Shown here: positions 50,027-61,203 of the stretch, in pieces
Layout: each line of letters starts with the position of its first letter
Position numbering within the stretch: the first letter of the stretch is position 1
NCBI RefSeq assembly: GCF_016920785.2
Contig: NW_024609879.1
Span: forward strand, 10,479,145 to 10,543,144
Reading direction: 5' to 3'
Origin: Ixodes scapularis
Taxonomy: Eukaryota; Arthropoda; Arachnida; Ixodida; Ixodidae
Length of the DNA stretch: 64,000 nt
Translations under genes and position numbers: made by a program
The notes under the pieces: model-generated
What the model saw: only the letters and a program-made list of their open reading frames with translations
Databases searched by the model: none
Told to the model about the DNA's origin: nothing

Positions 50027-52733
50027 TTATTGGCAATAGAAACTCTGGTACCACAGTGATTGTACAGACTCGTGTCCTTCATTCGGACTATTTTGGCCAA
50101 TTGGTGAACCGGGACGACTGGGGCACGTTGCCCTTGGGCAGCTGTCAGTTTCCACCTCTGGAAACTCGTAGCAGTCACTACTTTCCACACTTTCCCTCTC
50201 CTGCTTGAATTGGACCAGGGCTCTTCGGTTCCGTTCGATTCGGAAACCGTGCCTCAACTCTACCACATACGAGCGCGGCCGGCTGGCCGGCTGAAGGACC
50301 ACGCCCTTTTGTCTGCGGTCTTTCACCTAGACTACGTCACCGGGCTTTAACTGAGGCAGGTGACGCGCCGCATGGCGGCTGTTATAGAAGCGGCGTTGCG
50401 TATCCCTAAGGAGCGTGTCTTTTCGACGAACCTCCTTCAGGTTCGGCGTACTTGGCGCCAGTTTCTTTGGGTGGAGTGGAAGCGTGGTACGGAGCCGCCG
50501 ACTCATGAGCAGCTCCGCTGGCGTGCTGCCTAGTGGTCCCGGGGTCTCCCTGTAGGCTAACAAAGCCAAATAGGGATCATTAGACTTCAACAGCAGTCTT
50601 TTAACGGTTTTCACCATCCTTTCGACTTCGCCGTTCGCCTGCGGAAACCTCGGGCTCGATGTCACGCTTCTGAACCGGTAGTCTCTCGCGAACTGCCTGA
50701 ATTCCTGGCTAACAAATTGTTTGCCGTTATCCGTCACAAGAACTTCCGGTATGCCATGCCTCGAAAATATACTTCTAAGTTGTTCTACAACATGGGAACT
50801 AGTCAAGTCTTCAAGGCGGCACAGTTCTGGAAAGCGAGAAAGGTAATCCACTACTAACAAATAGTTACTTCCTTTCATGTGAAAGTTGTCTGCTGCCACC
50901 CTTTCCCATGGCCTAGACGGAGTCTTAGTCGGCATCATAGGCTCTGACGGCTGTTCACGGTACTCTGCACAAACCCTGCAATTTGTGACAACTGAAGCAA
51001 GCTGCGAGCTTAGGCCAGGCCACCACACGGACTCTAGTGCTCTGGCCCTGCACCGGACAATACCTTGATGCCCTTCGTGGAGCTGCTTTAAGACCTCGCT
51101 TCTTAGTGGCTGGGGAACCACGAGGCGGCTGCCTTTCAGAAGGACGCCCTTACAAATACTGAAAGTTCCACGTTCTTGCCAATAAGGCTTTAGCACGGCC
51201 GGTAAAGAGGTTATGCTGGGCCACCCTTCTCGAGTAAAGCGAATTAACTGTTGGCAAGTATCATCACCTGCTTGCTCTTCGGCAACCGATTTGAAGCTGT
51301 CAGACTCGCTCAACTCTGACAACGAACCTGCCACAAAACTGCTTACTTCTTCTACTGAGAGGCAGTTCACCATTCGCTGTCCCCGCAGTGGTGCCCGTGA
51401 TAGTGTATCAGCAATCACAAGGTTTTTACCTGGCACATACTTGACATCGAAGCTAACCCGCATCAGCCGCATCCTAAACCTTTGAATGCGCGGTGGAAGC
51501 AAATCCAGTGGGGAGTTTCCCAGCAAAGTCACCAACGGCTTATGGTCAGTTTCTACAGCAAAATGCAACCCCCTTAGGTAACTTTCAAGGCGCTCTGCGG
51601 CCCAAGTAGGAGCCAAGGTCTCCTTCTCAATTTGCGCATAGCGCATTTCTGTAGGCGTTAGAGACCTTGAAACAAAAACTACAGGTCTTTGCTCTTTGTT
51701 GGGCTGCAGCTGTAACAAAACTGCACCTAATCCATATGACGAAGCATCCGCCGAAAGAATCGTCGGGTACTTTGGGTCATATGTTGCCATGCAACTATCC
51801 GAACCGATAGTTTTTTTTAGATACTCAAACGCCGCCTCTTGAGCGTCAGTCCAAAGCCATTCTGCAATCTGTTGCAGCAGCTGACGTAACGGTGCTGCTT
51901 TCTTAGCCAGATTGGCGATGAACCGCTAACAGTGATTAGCAAGACCCAACAGCCTGCGCATCTCAGTCACGTTCGTTGGTGCCTTCATATCAGTTATCGC
52001 TTGAACCTTCGCGGGATCGGGGCGTATGCCGTCTTTGCTCACCACACAACCGAGGAAAGAAAGCTCCTTCACGCTGAATAGGCATTTTTCTTTGTTCAAG
52101 GTTACACCGGCTTTGGAAAGTCGCTCCAGAGTGCGATGCAGACGCTCATCGTGCTCTTTCTGGTTGCAGCCAAAGAACAGCACATCGTCCATCAGGTTTA
52201 CCACCCTCGCGATTCCATTAAGAATTTCACTCATGCGCTTCTGAAAATACTCAGGAGCTGAGGTTATCCCGAAGGGCAACCTTTCGAAGCAGTAACGGCC
52301 GTATGGCGTGATGAACGTAGTTAACCGCTGGCATTCTTTCGCCAACTTTACTTGATGGAAACCCGAGTTGGCGTCGAGTTTTGAAAACACCGCAGCTCCA
52401 CCGAGCAACGCTAGAGTATCGTCAACTGTGGGAAGTACGAAACGTTCCCGTCTTACATTCTTGTTGAGTTGAGTCAACACAAATACGTACGTCTCCGGAC
52501 GGCTTTAAGACCGGAACTATGCCCGCACACCACTCAGTTCGGCCTTCGACTTTTCTAATGACTCCATTGGCCGCCATTTTGTCAAGTTCTTTTTTTACGG
52601 CCTCTCGAAACGGGATGGGAATACGACGGGCGGTGTGAATGGCGTAGGGCACACTCTCTGGTTTCAGACGAATGCAATATTCGCCTTTCATGGTTCCCAG
52701 ACCATTGAACAAGGAAGGATAGCTAGTTTCCAC
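50027..52733 (-). pseudogene. pol: Mag-like pol: RT, RNase H, integrase with several lesions
   Basis: RT begins around 52,733 (VPYAIHTARRIPIPFREAVK, ICVDSTQ), shifts frame near 52,475, then reads FSKLDANSGFHQVKLA, RLPFGITSAPEYFQKRM and NLMDDVLFFG. A TAG at 51,928-51,926 interrupts the thumb region. RNase H follows (ILSADASSYGLGAVLLQ, VETDHKPLVTLLG). Integrase has GHQGIVRCRARALESVWWP, NCRVCAEY and RVAADNFHMKGSNY, then LVTDNGKQF and NGEVERM. A TAG at 50,329-50,327 precedes a C-terminal tail to 50,027. RNase H to integrase (51,790-50,330) is one intact 487-codon frame. Confidence 0.87.
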
Positions 52734-52804
52734 CGATGCTTGATTGACAAACTTTACTATTCCTAAGGCTTCGATGGCTGGTAAGCCTATGATGACAGAT
52801 TTTA

Positions 52805-53964
52805 CTAATTCAACGACAAAAACCGTTTTCGAGTGGAATTACGCTTCCACAAAATGGTGGCCACGAACTGTCCTTTGACCTTCAAATCCTCATTGCCTGG
52901 CCCCTTTAAAGTGACATTAGAACGCTCAAGCTGACCTGGTAATCCTGAAACTACTGAAACTTCAGCTCCCATGTCGATTTTCGCAGAAACGAGCGTATCA
53001 TTGATAGGCACCTCTACCGTTCTAGCTTTGGCGCTTGTAACTCCCAAGGAACAGACAAAACTACTGCGGTTCGCAGTTCGCGTTCAATTCTCGACACTGC
53101 TGGCGCGTACCTTGGAGGCTCTTACTTGTTTAGTCGAGCAGACGGTGGCGAAATGTCCTCGGTTCCCGCACTTGTGGCATACTGCTCCTCGGGCTGGGCA
53201 CGAAGAACGGGAATGCGGGCCTCTCCCGCATGTTGAACACTTCGGAGCGCTGTTGGTGTAGTGTCCGACGCGTTGACTGTTCTTTGTTCTTGGTCGATGC
53301 CCGTGGGGCTTCCCTTCACGGCGAACCGCGTCGACCTCGGCGCTCGACGACACAGCCTCCGAAAGTTCCGTGGAACCACTGCGAAGCTCCTTTTGTTGTC
53401 GTTGCACACTTTCTTTTAGACGTGCCTTCGCAAGGGCGCTTGCCAGTGTCAGCGTCGCGTAGGCCCACAACGAAGCGGTCGCGAACCATCCGCTTTTTTA
53501 CTTCGCCGTAGTCGCACCGGTCTGCCAGCGTATGAAGGGCTGTGGCAAACCGGTCCACTGTCTCGCCTGGTTCCTGACAGCGGCGATGGAAGCACGCGCT
53601 TTCATAAACCAGGTTGCGTGCGGCGACAAAGTAGTCGTCGAACTTTTGCTTGGCAACGGCGTATTTCTTCCGAGTCTTCTTCAGACGGTTGAAGGTCTGG
53701 AATATCTTGCGTGCCTGCCGTCCCATGGTGTACAGTAGGGTCCGTACCTGAGCTTCCTCTGTCCGCTCGTTCAGTCCAGAGGCGAACCGGTAATCGTCGA
53801 AGTCCTGAACCCAAGCAGGCCATTCTGACGTTTTTCAAAGTTGAAGCTCGGCGGTGGCAGTACCGGGAAAGGTCCCGGCTGGAACAAAACCTTGTCTTCG
53901 TCGCCGGGCATGCCTGGTTACCCTTGGACGGCGGCCACGGCAGAAAGTGGGCGACGGACCACAA
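52805..53964 (-). pseudogene. gag: Mag-like gag with two zinc knuckles, and protease
   Basis: Gag is spread over three frames (53,964-53,602, 53,726-53,316, 53,470-53,084). Its two CCHC knuckles, CSTCGRGPHSRSSC and CHKCGNRGHFATVC, are both with all ligands. The protease segment (53,047-52,805) reads VSAKIDMGAEVSVVSG: DMG replaces the DTG/DSG active-site triplet. At least three frameshifts are present. Confidence 0.8.
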
Positions 53965-54103
53965 AGAATGGCAGGTGTCTCATTCCACTTCTGACACCAT
54001 ATCGTGTTTTCTACCGGGATGAACCGAAGACTTCCAGCCGCAGGTAAGGACGGACAGGCCCAAAAAAGCCCCGAGTTTATTCCAGCAATCCAATATATAC
54101 AGA

Positions 54104-54298
54104 GGTCCGGTCACATGATAATAGACAAGCACGGTACACTTTCGGCAAGTCATATCGAGGGGTGATAGATGTCCGGTCACATGATGATGACGAGCACGGT
54201 ACACTTTCCGCAAGTCATATCGAGGGGTGATAGATGTCCGGTCACATGATGATGACGAGCACGGTACACTTTCCGCAAGTCATATCGAGGGGTGATAG
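54104..54298 (+). repeat. Three 62-65 bp tandem units, probably within an LTR
   Basis: GTCCGGTCACATGATGATGA, GAGCACGGTACACTTTCCGC and AAGTCATATCGAGGGGTGATA recur three times, the last two almost identical. They lie just outside the Mag-like primer-binding site, next to a TATATACAGA sequence (54,090), so they may be repeated U3 sequence of that element's LTR. Confidence 0.75.
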
Positions 54299-55821
54299 AG
54301 TACCGCGTGGCAGTATCGCGCTATACGCAGGAGACCGATAACACTGGTACGAGAGTTTTCGGTGAATGCTTAAGAGTGGTGCTACTTTTAGGACCGTCTT
54401 AGACCCTTCGGTAAAGTGTGCTACTACGCGGATTGTACTTGCCCTTTTCACAGAACGGTCAACCGCAAACACCACACCCGAGCCAGAACCTGACGCCGAC
54501 GACCCCATCGCGGATCCTTATGAAGGTTACGTGCATGGACGATCCAGCCCCACAACGGTCCACAAAGCTGGTACGAGAGTTTCCGGTGAATGCTTAAGAG
54601 TGATGCTACTTTTAGGACCGTCTTAGACCCTTCGGTAAAGTGTGACACTACGCGGATTGTACTTGCCCTTTTCACAGAACGGTCAACCGCAAACAATACA
54701 CCCGAGCCAGAACCTGACGCTGACGACCCCATCGCCGATCCTGATGCAGGTACGTGCATGGACGATCCAGCCCCGCAACGGCCCACAGAGCTGGTACGAG
54801 AGTTTCCGGTGAATGCTTAAGAGTGGTACTACTTTTAGGACCGTCTTAGACCCCTCGGTAAAGTTTGACACTACGCGGAATGTGCTTGCCCTTTTCACAG
54901 AACGGTCAACCGCAAACACCACACCCGAGTCAGGACCTGACGTCGACGACCCCACCGCTGATCCCTATGCAGGTTACGTGCACAGAGGATCCAGCCCCGC
55001 AATGGCCCACACAGCTGGTACGAGAGTTTCTGGTGAATGCTTAAAGGGGTACGGAAACGAAATTTTAGCGCCCAACTTTTTCCATATATATGGGCTAGGG
55101 ACAGGCACCACCTCGGAAATATCAATATCGCGCTGTAAAACACAGGAGAACTCATTTTAAACCTAATTAAACGATTTCAAATTCACATCTGGTGGATGGT
55201 GGGAAAGTACTCGTGACATATCTTGTGGCATAGGAGCATCGCCGTTCTGCGGCAATACGGCCTGCCGGCAGAATTAGCCTAGGCCTGAACGCATTTGCAG
55301 AGCCTTCTCGGAGAAAACCAAAGCGTAGTTGGTCACAGTGAGCTCGTTCTCGTTGCGGCTCTGTTTGAACTACGAGAGTGTCAGCAAGAGCCACGCAAAT
55401 ACCTGTTCACACTCGGAGCGGACACGTGCGTTTGATGGAAGTGCTGGATTCGCTCTGTTAGACCGAATTTCGGTACGCGCTTCTAGACCGACCTTTTACG
55501 ATTGCAACTCGATACTGATATGACACTCGGCAAAGGAAGGTTTGACCGACATCGCGTAGCTCCCACGAACTGCTATAGCTCGACAGTGACGTAGCGTCGT
55601 GTCAGAATGAAAATGGCATACTAATAACAAAGTGTACATACCGTGTTGCGAAGGTAATTCGTATGGCGTTTATTTGAGCTCTATATCACACAAAACAAGG
55701 GGATAGAATCAATGAAAGTCCCTTTCGACGACAGCGTTCGTCACCGCTGCCTAGGAAAACGAGGAGATCGAGATGACATGGGGAAAAGATTGACCTCTGA
55801 AATTTAGTTCAGGGATCAAAC

Positions 55822-56724
55822 CAGACTTGTACACGTTACTGAAAAAAAGTAACTGATTACAATTACAATTACTACAGTCAAAAAAGTAACCGATTACCGT
55901 TACTGATTACTGCCTCACAGAAGTAATTGAACAATTACTGCAAAGTAATTGATTACTTTTCAAGTTACTTTCACGTTACTTTTTATTGCGATGACAGAAA
56001 TACACAAATACACAGTAAAATATTGCGTACACAATTTTGTTTGGTTATTGTTCCTTTTTTTGTTTAAATAATAATTGGGTTGTGTGTGTGTTTGTACAGC
56101 CTAGAACTTGGTCTGCCTCAATGGGCAAAGAGTCTCCCAGCTGTAGATGAGAAATTTAGCCAGTGCGGTACAGCCGCTAGCCTGGGGTCTTTAACGTGCA
56201 TCACGCAGTAGTGATACACGACCGCACGCCGGTACGATGCTCATCCTTTTTTTGTTTTCAGACCCGGACCTTGTCGTGTAGCTGACGCGTCGACCTAAGG
56301 AACAAAGCCCACTAAAAAGTCAATAGCGAGTTCCCGCTTCCCGTCGACTTCATCAGCAATCTGCAACGAGATCCGGAACTCCCCAGCCAAGGCTGGTGGC
56401 GCGCTTGTAGAAGAGCGTGGCGTAAAAGAAAAAAGGATTTGCCGACTAATCCTAGTTTTATTTTTTTTAGATGTTAAAAAAAATGTCAATCATTTTTGCT
56501 CCATGGCTGAGTGACAATGCTGATTTTTGTGAGAAAAAATATTGTGGGATGAAAAATGTAATTGGTAATTGTGTAATCCATTTTGTAATTGATTACAGAA
56601 AAAAAGTAATTGAATTACTCCGAGCGTTACAGCTTGACAAATGTAATTGAAGCGTTACAAATTACACTTAACTGTAATTGATTACAAGTAATCAATTACT
56701 TGTAACGCGTTACGTACAAGTCTG
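55822..56724. mobile_element. Nested hAT-like element, 903 bp, 8-bp duplication
   Basis: The termini are CAGACTTGTAC and GTACAAGTCTG. The flanking direct repeat GATCAAAC is at 55,814-55,821 and 56,725-56,732. Subterminal arrays of GTAATTGATTAC and AAAGTAAC run inward from both ends (55,845-55,985 and 56,565-56,715). An 8-bp duplication fits hAT. The interior has no transposase, so it is non-autonomous. It lies inside the TTAA element, giving a three-level nest. Confidence 0.87.
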
Positions 56725-56735
56725 GATCAAACTAT

Positions 56736-57332
56736 TCATCCGGGAAGGGTCCACAAGGGTGGTCGCGCGGGCATATTCCATTCAGCAGGCCAGCCGGTCA
56801 TGGGCAGACGGTCTTGGCTAAAGACTGCCGGAGCAACGGTGCGCCGAGTCGGTGTTGCTGCTAGGCCTATTATATTCTGCCGAGCTCGCTTGATCGGTAG
56901 AATCGTGGCCGCTCCAGCTCTTCTCGGGTCTTTGTCAATCCTCCGTTCTTGATCGTCGTGGTCTGTTTCAAGTGCTCCTTCCTTTTTTCCTTGCTGATTG
57001 AAGTCTAGACGCACGAGAACAGCACGTGGAAAAATAATTGTCCGTTGGTTGTCGCTACCAAGTAACTGTGCGACACTGTTGGCCATGTTGATTTGATCGT
57101 AAAAAGTGCGTAAGACAGCTTCGAAGCTATTGTAGGATTCTGTCGTAACCTGCGCCAAAGTTACGTCAATTTCGTTTCGAGAATACGGGTTTTCTCTCAA
57201 ATTTGTCGTACGCACTTTTTTCGTCGTGAGTTCGCTTTGAGAATCCGGCCTCATCAGAGCTGGTTTTGTCAGTGGTGCTGTGGTTGCCGACTTGCCGTGA
57301 TGCAGCGTGCGTGCAGCCCTTGCACATCTCAA
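56736..57332 (-). CDS. Unrecognised 198-codon open frame inside the TTAA element
   Basis: The frame starts at ATG 57,332 and ends right beside the hAT insertion (target duplicate ends 56,732), so the hAT may have truncated a longer frame. Composition is mixed and basic (RRTVAPAVF, LPIKRARQNII). The segment RNEIDVTLAQVTTESYNSFE is suggestive of a folded region. I recognise no domain and it is not visibly a piggyBac transposase. It could be a cargo gene or chance. Confidence 0.25.
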   Translation of the reverse strand: MRCARAARTLHHGKSATTAPLTKPALMRPDSQSELTTKKVRTTNLRENPYSRNEIDVTLAQVTTESYNSFEAVLRTFYDQINMANSVAQLLGSDNQRTIIFPRAVLVRLDFNQQGKKEGALETDHDDQERRIDKDPRRAGAATILPIKRARQNIIGLAATPTRRTVAPAVFSQDRLPMTGWPAEWNMPARPPLWTLPG

Positions 57333-57517
57333 ACGGCCACGTTGTCACAAGTCGTAAATCGTCGACGCGCCACAAAGTGGCAACGCTCGTAACCACAACA
57401 TCCACGCCATAGGCTTTCTCGTCTGGGACAAGTGACGTCATGAATGCGTCCAATATCCCAAGACGCATCGCGCTCTCCGATGGTTGATTTTTGAGCGCGC
57501 GCCCAGTCTTCTTTTTG

Positions 57518-57561
57518 GATGGCTATATTTTTCAACCTCAGGGTGAAAAATATAGCCATCC
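57518..57561. repeat. 44-bp hairpin
   Basis: GGATGGCTATATTTTTCA and TGAAAAATATAGCCATCC form an almost perfect stem with a short CCTCAGG-like loop. It lies about 105 bp inside the right end of the TTAA element and could be a subterminal structure of that element. Confidence 0.75.
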
Positions 57562-57920
57562 GTTTAAGATACAAACGTGCGATTATGATTTAAGGATATC
57601 ATTGATCATATTGAACCTATTTCTGACCATAATAGGTGTATTTCAAGTTTCGCTTCAGTATCCCTTTAAGAATGGTGCTACTTTTAGGGCCGTCTTGAAC
57701 CCTTTGGTAAAGTTTGATACCACACGGAATGTACTTTCCCTTTTCACAGAACGGTCAGCCGCAAACACCACGCCCGAGCCAGGACATGACGCCGACGACC
57801 CCACCACCAATCCCGATGCAGGTCACTTGCACGGGGGATGCAACCCCGCAATGGCCCACACAGCTGGTACGAGAGTTTCCGGTGAATACTTAAGAATGGT
57901 GCTACTTTTAGGAACGCCGT

Positions 57921-58900
57921 GAACCTCCCCAGATAGGGGGCCAGGCCAGGGGACGGGGGGTGGGGAGAGGCGAGTGTTGTACGGGCATCACAATCTCTGG
58001 CTAGCATGGCTTAACAGGTAATGCTGCAAAATGTAATCTTGTCGCTAAGCGAACATCCACTGGCATGCCTGCCACTGAAGCTGCAGACAACATAGAAGCG
58101 CAGAGGGGTGCAATGGCACAAGAAGGAATTAGTCTTGGCACACACTAAGGGTTTGCAGAAAAATCCGACAGGCAGCTGTGATAGTACTGGGCATCACGTG
58201 TCATGGCGTTTCAGCTCAAATTGGATGCAGTAGTACTGTGCTCTTCAACCCTCATGCTGCCTACGAGCACCTGACTTTTCTGGGGAGCGCTGCCCTAACA
58301 GCTATCATTTTAACTGGCCATCACACAAAGGAACATGCCCATCCTTCTCACTGGGATAGGTGGAGGTACTTTTGATGCTCAGGGCAGTTGACCGATTGCC
58401 GAGCATGTTTCGGCTATCTATCAATATCGGAGCATGAAGGGAAAAACTGATTTATTCTGTCGGAGGCACATTCTTCCTATTTGCGCTTTAACGACCCCTC
58501 TTAGATGATCTGTGGCCAATTGTGTGAGACAATGTAACCTTCACATGCGTCATTTTCACAGCAGGACCATTCAAAAAGGTCACATAGTACTCAAATGTTC
58601 CACAATCTGTTGCGATAACATAGCTTGACTGATGAGATAAAACATTCATTCTCATCATGCTTCTTTACGTTGAGATAGGGGCCAAAACACACTTGGCAAT
58701 CACTCTGCTGCCTGAGCACCCCAGCTACCTCCCCCACTTTAGTTAAAAAGTTGGGTATGTTCTGTCACATGATGATGCCCCACATTATGGTTTTTAGAAA
58801 CTCATATCAAAGCATTGTAGATGTAAGGAACTAAAAAAAATATCAGCAATCATCAGGGACACAAATATTGACATCCTCGTACATGAATCTGTTGCGTCTT
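57921..58900. other. No gene recognised; possible minus-strand exon near 58,500-58,650
   Basis: Most of this stretch is unassigned. On the minus strand, after a CTCATCAG acceptor-like site near 58,628, an open stretch reads YVIATDCGTFEYYVTFLNG and TLSHTIGHRSSKRGR, then stops near 58,497. It could be a 3' exon of an unknown transposon gene; the evidence is weak. Confidence 0.3.
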
Positions 58901-59144
58901 GATTGGCCCAAACTATGGAAGTTTTCTACAAAGAGTGCAAATGATTGTTACACTCATGTTGATCTTACTTTATTATTGTACAGATCTGCCTGCCAGGACC
59001 ACAATATGTGCTGAAGTCGGCTCAATCGTGGAGAAGCCCGTAGCAGACAAGGGTATGTTTCTCATATTGAAGATAAAATAGGGTGAAACCCCATGTGAAG
59101 GTACGAGGGCTGGGCTTTTCATGTCATTCACATTTTGCGTATTT

Positions 59145-60232
59145 TCAGGAATGCAAGCTGATGATGGGGCACGTAAGCAAGTGGTACAATATCAGAAAGA
59201 GTTGAACATCCTACGACTGGAAGTGTACTTCCCACGTGAAAATCTGGAGAAGAAAAGGCGTCACGGAGGAAACTTTTCAAAATAACGAGGAGCTGACAAA
59301 ATACTACACTGGGCTCCCCAACTTCAGCATGCTCCACATGGTATTTAAACTAGTGAAGCAGTTGGTGAGGCATATCCCAAACATTGTCCTCACACAGTTT
59401 CAGGAGTTCATAGCAACTCCTATCAGACTTCGTCTGAACACTCCACTGCGAGATCTGGCCTACAGGTAACATCACATGATATATTGCCACTAAATAGCTG
59501 TTTTTTAATACTTTGATGCTTCTTTTTTGCAGATTTGTGGTGTCTGAGGCAACCATCTCTAGAAGCATTACAAAGTGGGTTGACGTTCTCTACTTAGGCC
59601 TCGACAGAGTCATCAGGTGGCCAACCAGGAAACAGCTGAAGCGGACGATGCCAATGTGCTTTTGTGCTGCGTTTGGCACTGAAGTTGCAGTCATTATTGA
59701 CTGCTTTGAGGTATTTATAGAGAGGCCCACATCCCACGTGGCCAGGTCACTGACCTGGTCACAGTATAAACATCATAACACTGTTAAGTGCTTGATCGGC
59801 ATCGCACCGCAGGGGACAGTTACATTCATATCTCGAGGATGGTGCGGGCGAAGCACTGATAAACTGATAGCTGCGAGCTCGGGAATTTTAGAGAATCTCC
59901 AGCCTGGAGACTGTATCCTAGCGGACAGGGGATTCACTATCGAGGAGTCCATAGGCCTGTATTGTGCTCGCCTCCACATGCCAGCCTTTACGAGAGGGCA
60001 GAAGCAGTTGGCACCATGGAGTGTTGAGGCGACCCGTAAGCTAGCAAATGTCCGCATTCATGTGGAGCGAGTCATCGGCTTGATTCGAAATAAGTATGTT
60101 ATTACAAAAAGTGTCATACCAATCGATTTGCTTTGCGCAGAGGGCCAGGATCGTGCAACTACCTTGGACAAGATTGTTTTTGTCTGCTCCACACTGACCA
60201 GCCTGTGCGACTCAGTTGTGCAGTTCAACTGA
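59145..60232 (+). CDS. ISL2EU-type (DDE_Tnp_4) transposase, with N-terminal frameshift
   Basis: An exon to 59,465 carries the HTH_Tnp_4 region: LTKYYTGLPNFSMLHMVF, FQEFIATPIRLRLN, DLAYR. It splices (GT 59,466, AG 59,532; 67-nt intron) to an exon 59,533-60,232 reading FVVSEATISRSITKWVD. The DDE nuclease follows: AVIIDCFEVFIERP (first Asp), SQYKHHNTVKCLIGIAPQG, CILADRGFTI (second Asp) and RIHVERVIGLI (Glu), all present. This is the cut-and-paste transposase of the ISL2EU superfamily, acting on element ends in the nucleus. Upstream, 59,150-59,260 reads a coiled-coil-like segment (QYQKELNILRLEVYFPRENL) in a different frame, so a one-base shift around 59,255 separates it from the helix-turn-helix. 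An earlier exon may lie at 58,983-59,050. The catalytic part is intact, but the N-terminus of this copy looks broken unless the shift is an assembly error. Confidence 0.85.
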
Positions 60233-60394
60233 CATGGAACAGTAATTGGAACAAAACACTACAAGCCTCATATCCGCATTTTACCGTCGCTTACTTTTAC
60301 CATATCCTCCCTCTGCTCAACCTTCACGGATAACTGCAGCACGGTTTTGTGATATTTGCAATTTGCACAATAACATTGTTTTTTTTTCGTTTTT

Positions 60395-60430
60395 AGAGCG
60401 GAGCTCTTAGGGGCCCGTTCCCGGCTTGAG

Positions 60431-60464
<34 letters not shown>

Positions 60465-61203
60465 GTCGGCGTCGGCGTCGGCGTAACCGCAACTCTCGTG
60501 AGGGTTACGAGGGTTACGAGGGTTAATCTCATGAGGGTTACCCTCACGAGGATCACGAGGGCCACGAGGGTTACTTACCCTCGTAACCCTCACGAGGGTT
60601 ACGAGGGTTAGTTATCCTCAAAAAGGTTACCTTCACGAGGGTTACCCTCACGAGGGTTACTTACCCTCGTAACCCTCACTAGGGTTACGAGGGTTAGTTA
60701 CCCTCAAAAGGGTTACCTTCACGAGGGTTACCCTCACGAGGGTCACGAGAGTTACGAGAGTTACCCTCACGAGGGTCACGAGAGTTACCCTCACGAGGGT
60801 CACGAGAGTTGCCCTCACGAGGGTTACTAGGGTTACCCTCACGAGGGTCACGATGGTTACCCAGGTCACGTGACCCCCCGTTGACGTCATAGCCACTGAT
60901 GACGTCACCGGCATCCGCATCGTCATCGTCATCATCACTGACGACGTCATCAGTGACGTCACTGATGACGTCACCGGCATCCGCATCGTCATCATCATCA
61001 TCACTGATGGCGTCATCAGTGACGTCACTGATGACGTCATCGGCATCGTCACGTGGCCCCAGGTCACGTGACCCCCCGACGTCACGTGACGCCCCAAGGT
61101 CACGTGACTCACACAAGGTCACGTGACCCCCCGCCCCCCGAGGTCACTTGACCCACCCCCCCAGTACCCTTCCCTCCTCCTCCTCAAGAGCTGCGCTCTA
61201 ATT
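60395..61203. repeat. Composite tandem-repeat element with inverted ends, CRE/E-box-rich
   Basis: The ends are inverted: TTAGAGCGGAGCTCTTAGG (60,395) and the complement of CTCAAGAGCTGCGCTCTAA (to about 61,203). The interior has three zones. The first is (GGCGTC)n hexamers (60,434-60,483). The second is a 10-20 bp TTACGAGGG/CCCTCACGAGGG minisatellite (60,500-60,866). The third is a stretch with repeated TGACGTCA and CACGTGACC sites (60,860-61,150). Arg-rich and Met/Thr-Val-rich frames arise from these repeats and are not genes. It lies just 3' of the ISL2EU transposase. Confidence 0.8.

Larger units (their letters stand above)
50027..54003 (-). mobile_element. Degraded Mag-like Ty3/gypsy element
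   Basis: A second gypsy lineage on the minus strand, distinct from the 43-49 kb family. A TGG-initiated primer-binding site (TGGTGTCAGAAGTGGAATG, 53,998-53,980) precedes gag, protease, RT, RNase H and integrase. GEVERMVKTVKRLL and SPAELLMSRRLRTTLP-like integrase motifs are typical of Mag-like elements. A downstream LTR is not visible before the small THAP gene ends at 49,711, so the 3' part is lost. The upstream LTR probably starts next to the primer site (about 54,000 on the plus strand) but its far end is unresolved. Confidence 0.82.
55041..57668. mobile_element. TTAA-flanked 2.6-kb element inserted in the tandem array
   Basis: The left boundary is TTAAAGGGGTACGGAAACGA at 55,041, directly following GAATGC of a repeat unit. 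The right boundary is TTCAGTATCCCTTTAA ending at 57,668, directly followed by GAATGGTGCTACTTTTAGG, the continuation of the same unit. Uninterrupted units read GAATGCTTAAGAGTGGTGC, so TTAA is the duplicated target. The right terminus matches the MITE at 3728-4176; the left one is only loosely similar. No transposase is recognised. A hAT-like element is nested inside. Confidence 0.8.
54344..57920 (+). repeat. Tandem array of about 224-bp units, split by a TTAA element
   Basis: CTGGTACGAGAGTTT recurs at about 54,344, 54,569, 54,792, 55,015 and 57,865. Units share GCTACTTTTAGGACCGTCTT, CCTTTTCACAGAACGGTCAA and CCCGAGCCAGAACCTGACGC. The fourth copy is cut at TTAA 55,041 and resumes at 57,665. On the minus strand each unit keeps a similar short open frame (SGVVFAVDRSVKRAST). 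I find no evidence that this is a gene. Confidence 0.85.

Noticed and set aside
60268..60593. Arg-rich and Asp/Ala-rich proteins
   Set aside because: They are translations of the GGCGTC hexamer microsatellite.
60500..60866. Telomeric repeat
   Set aside because: The TTACGAGGG units are irregular and are not the arthropod TTAGG repeat; they lie inside a composite element with inverted ends.
60657..61126. Met/Thr/Val-rich and Asp-rich 140-150 codon frames
   Set aside because: They are products of the CRE/E-box tandem repeat in two frames, without splice or start context.
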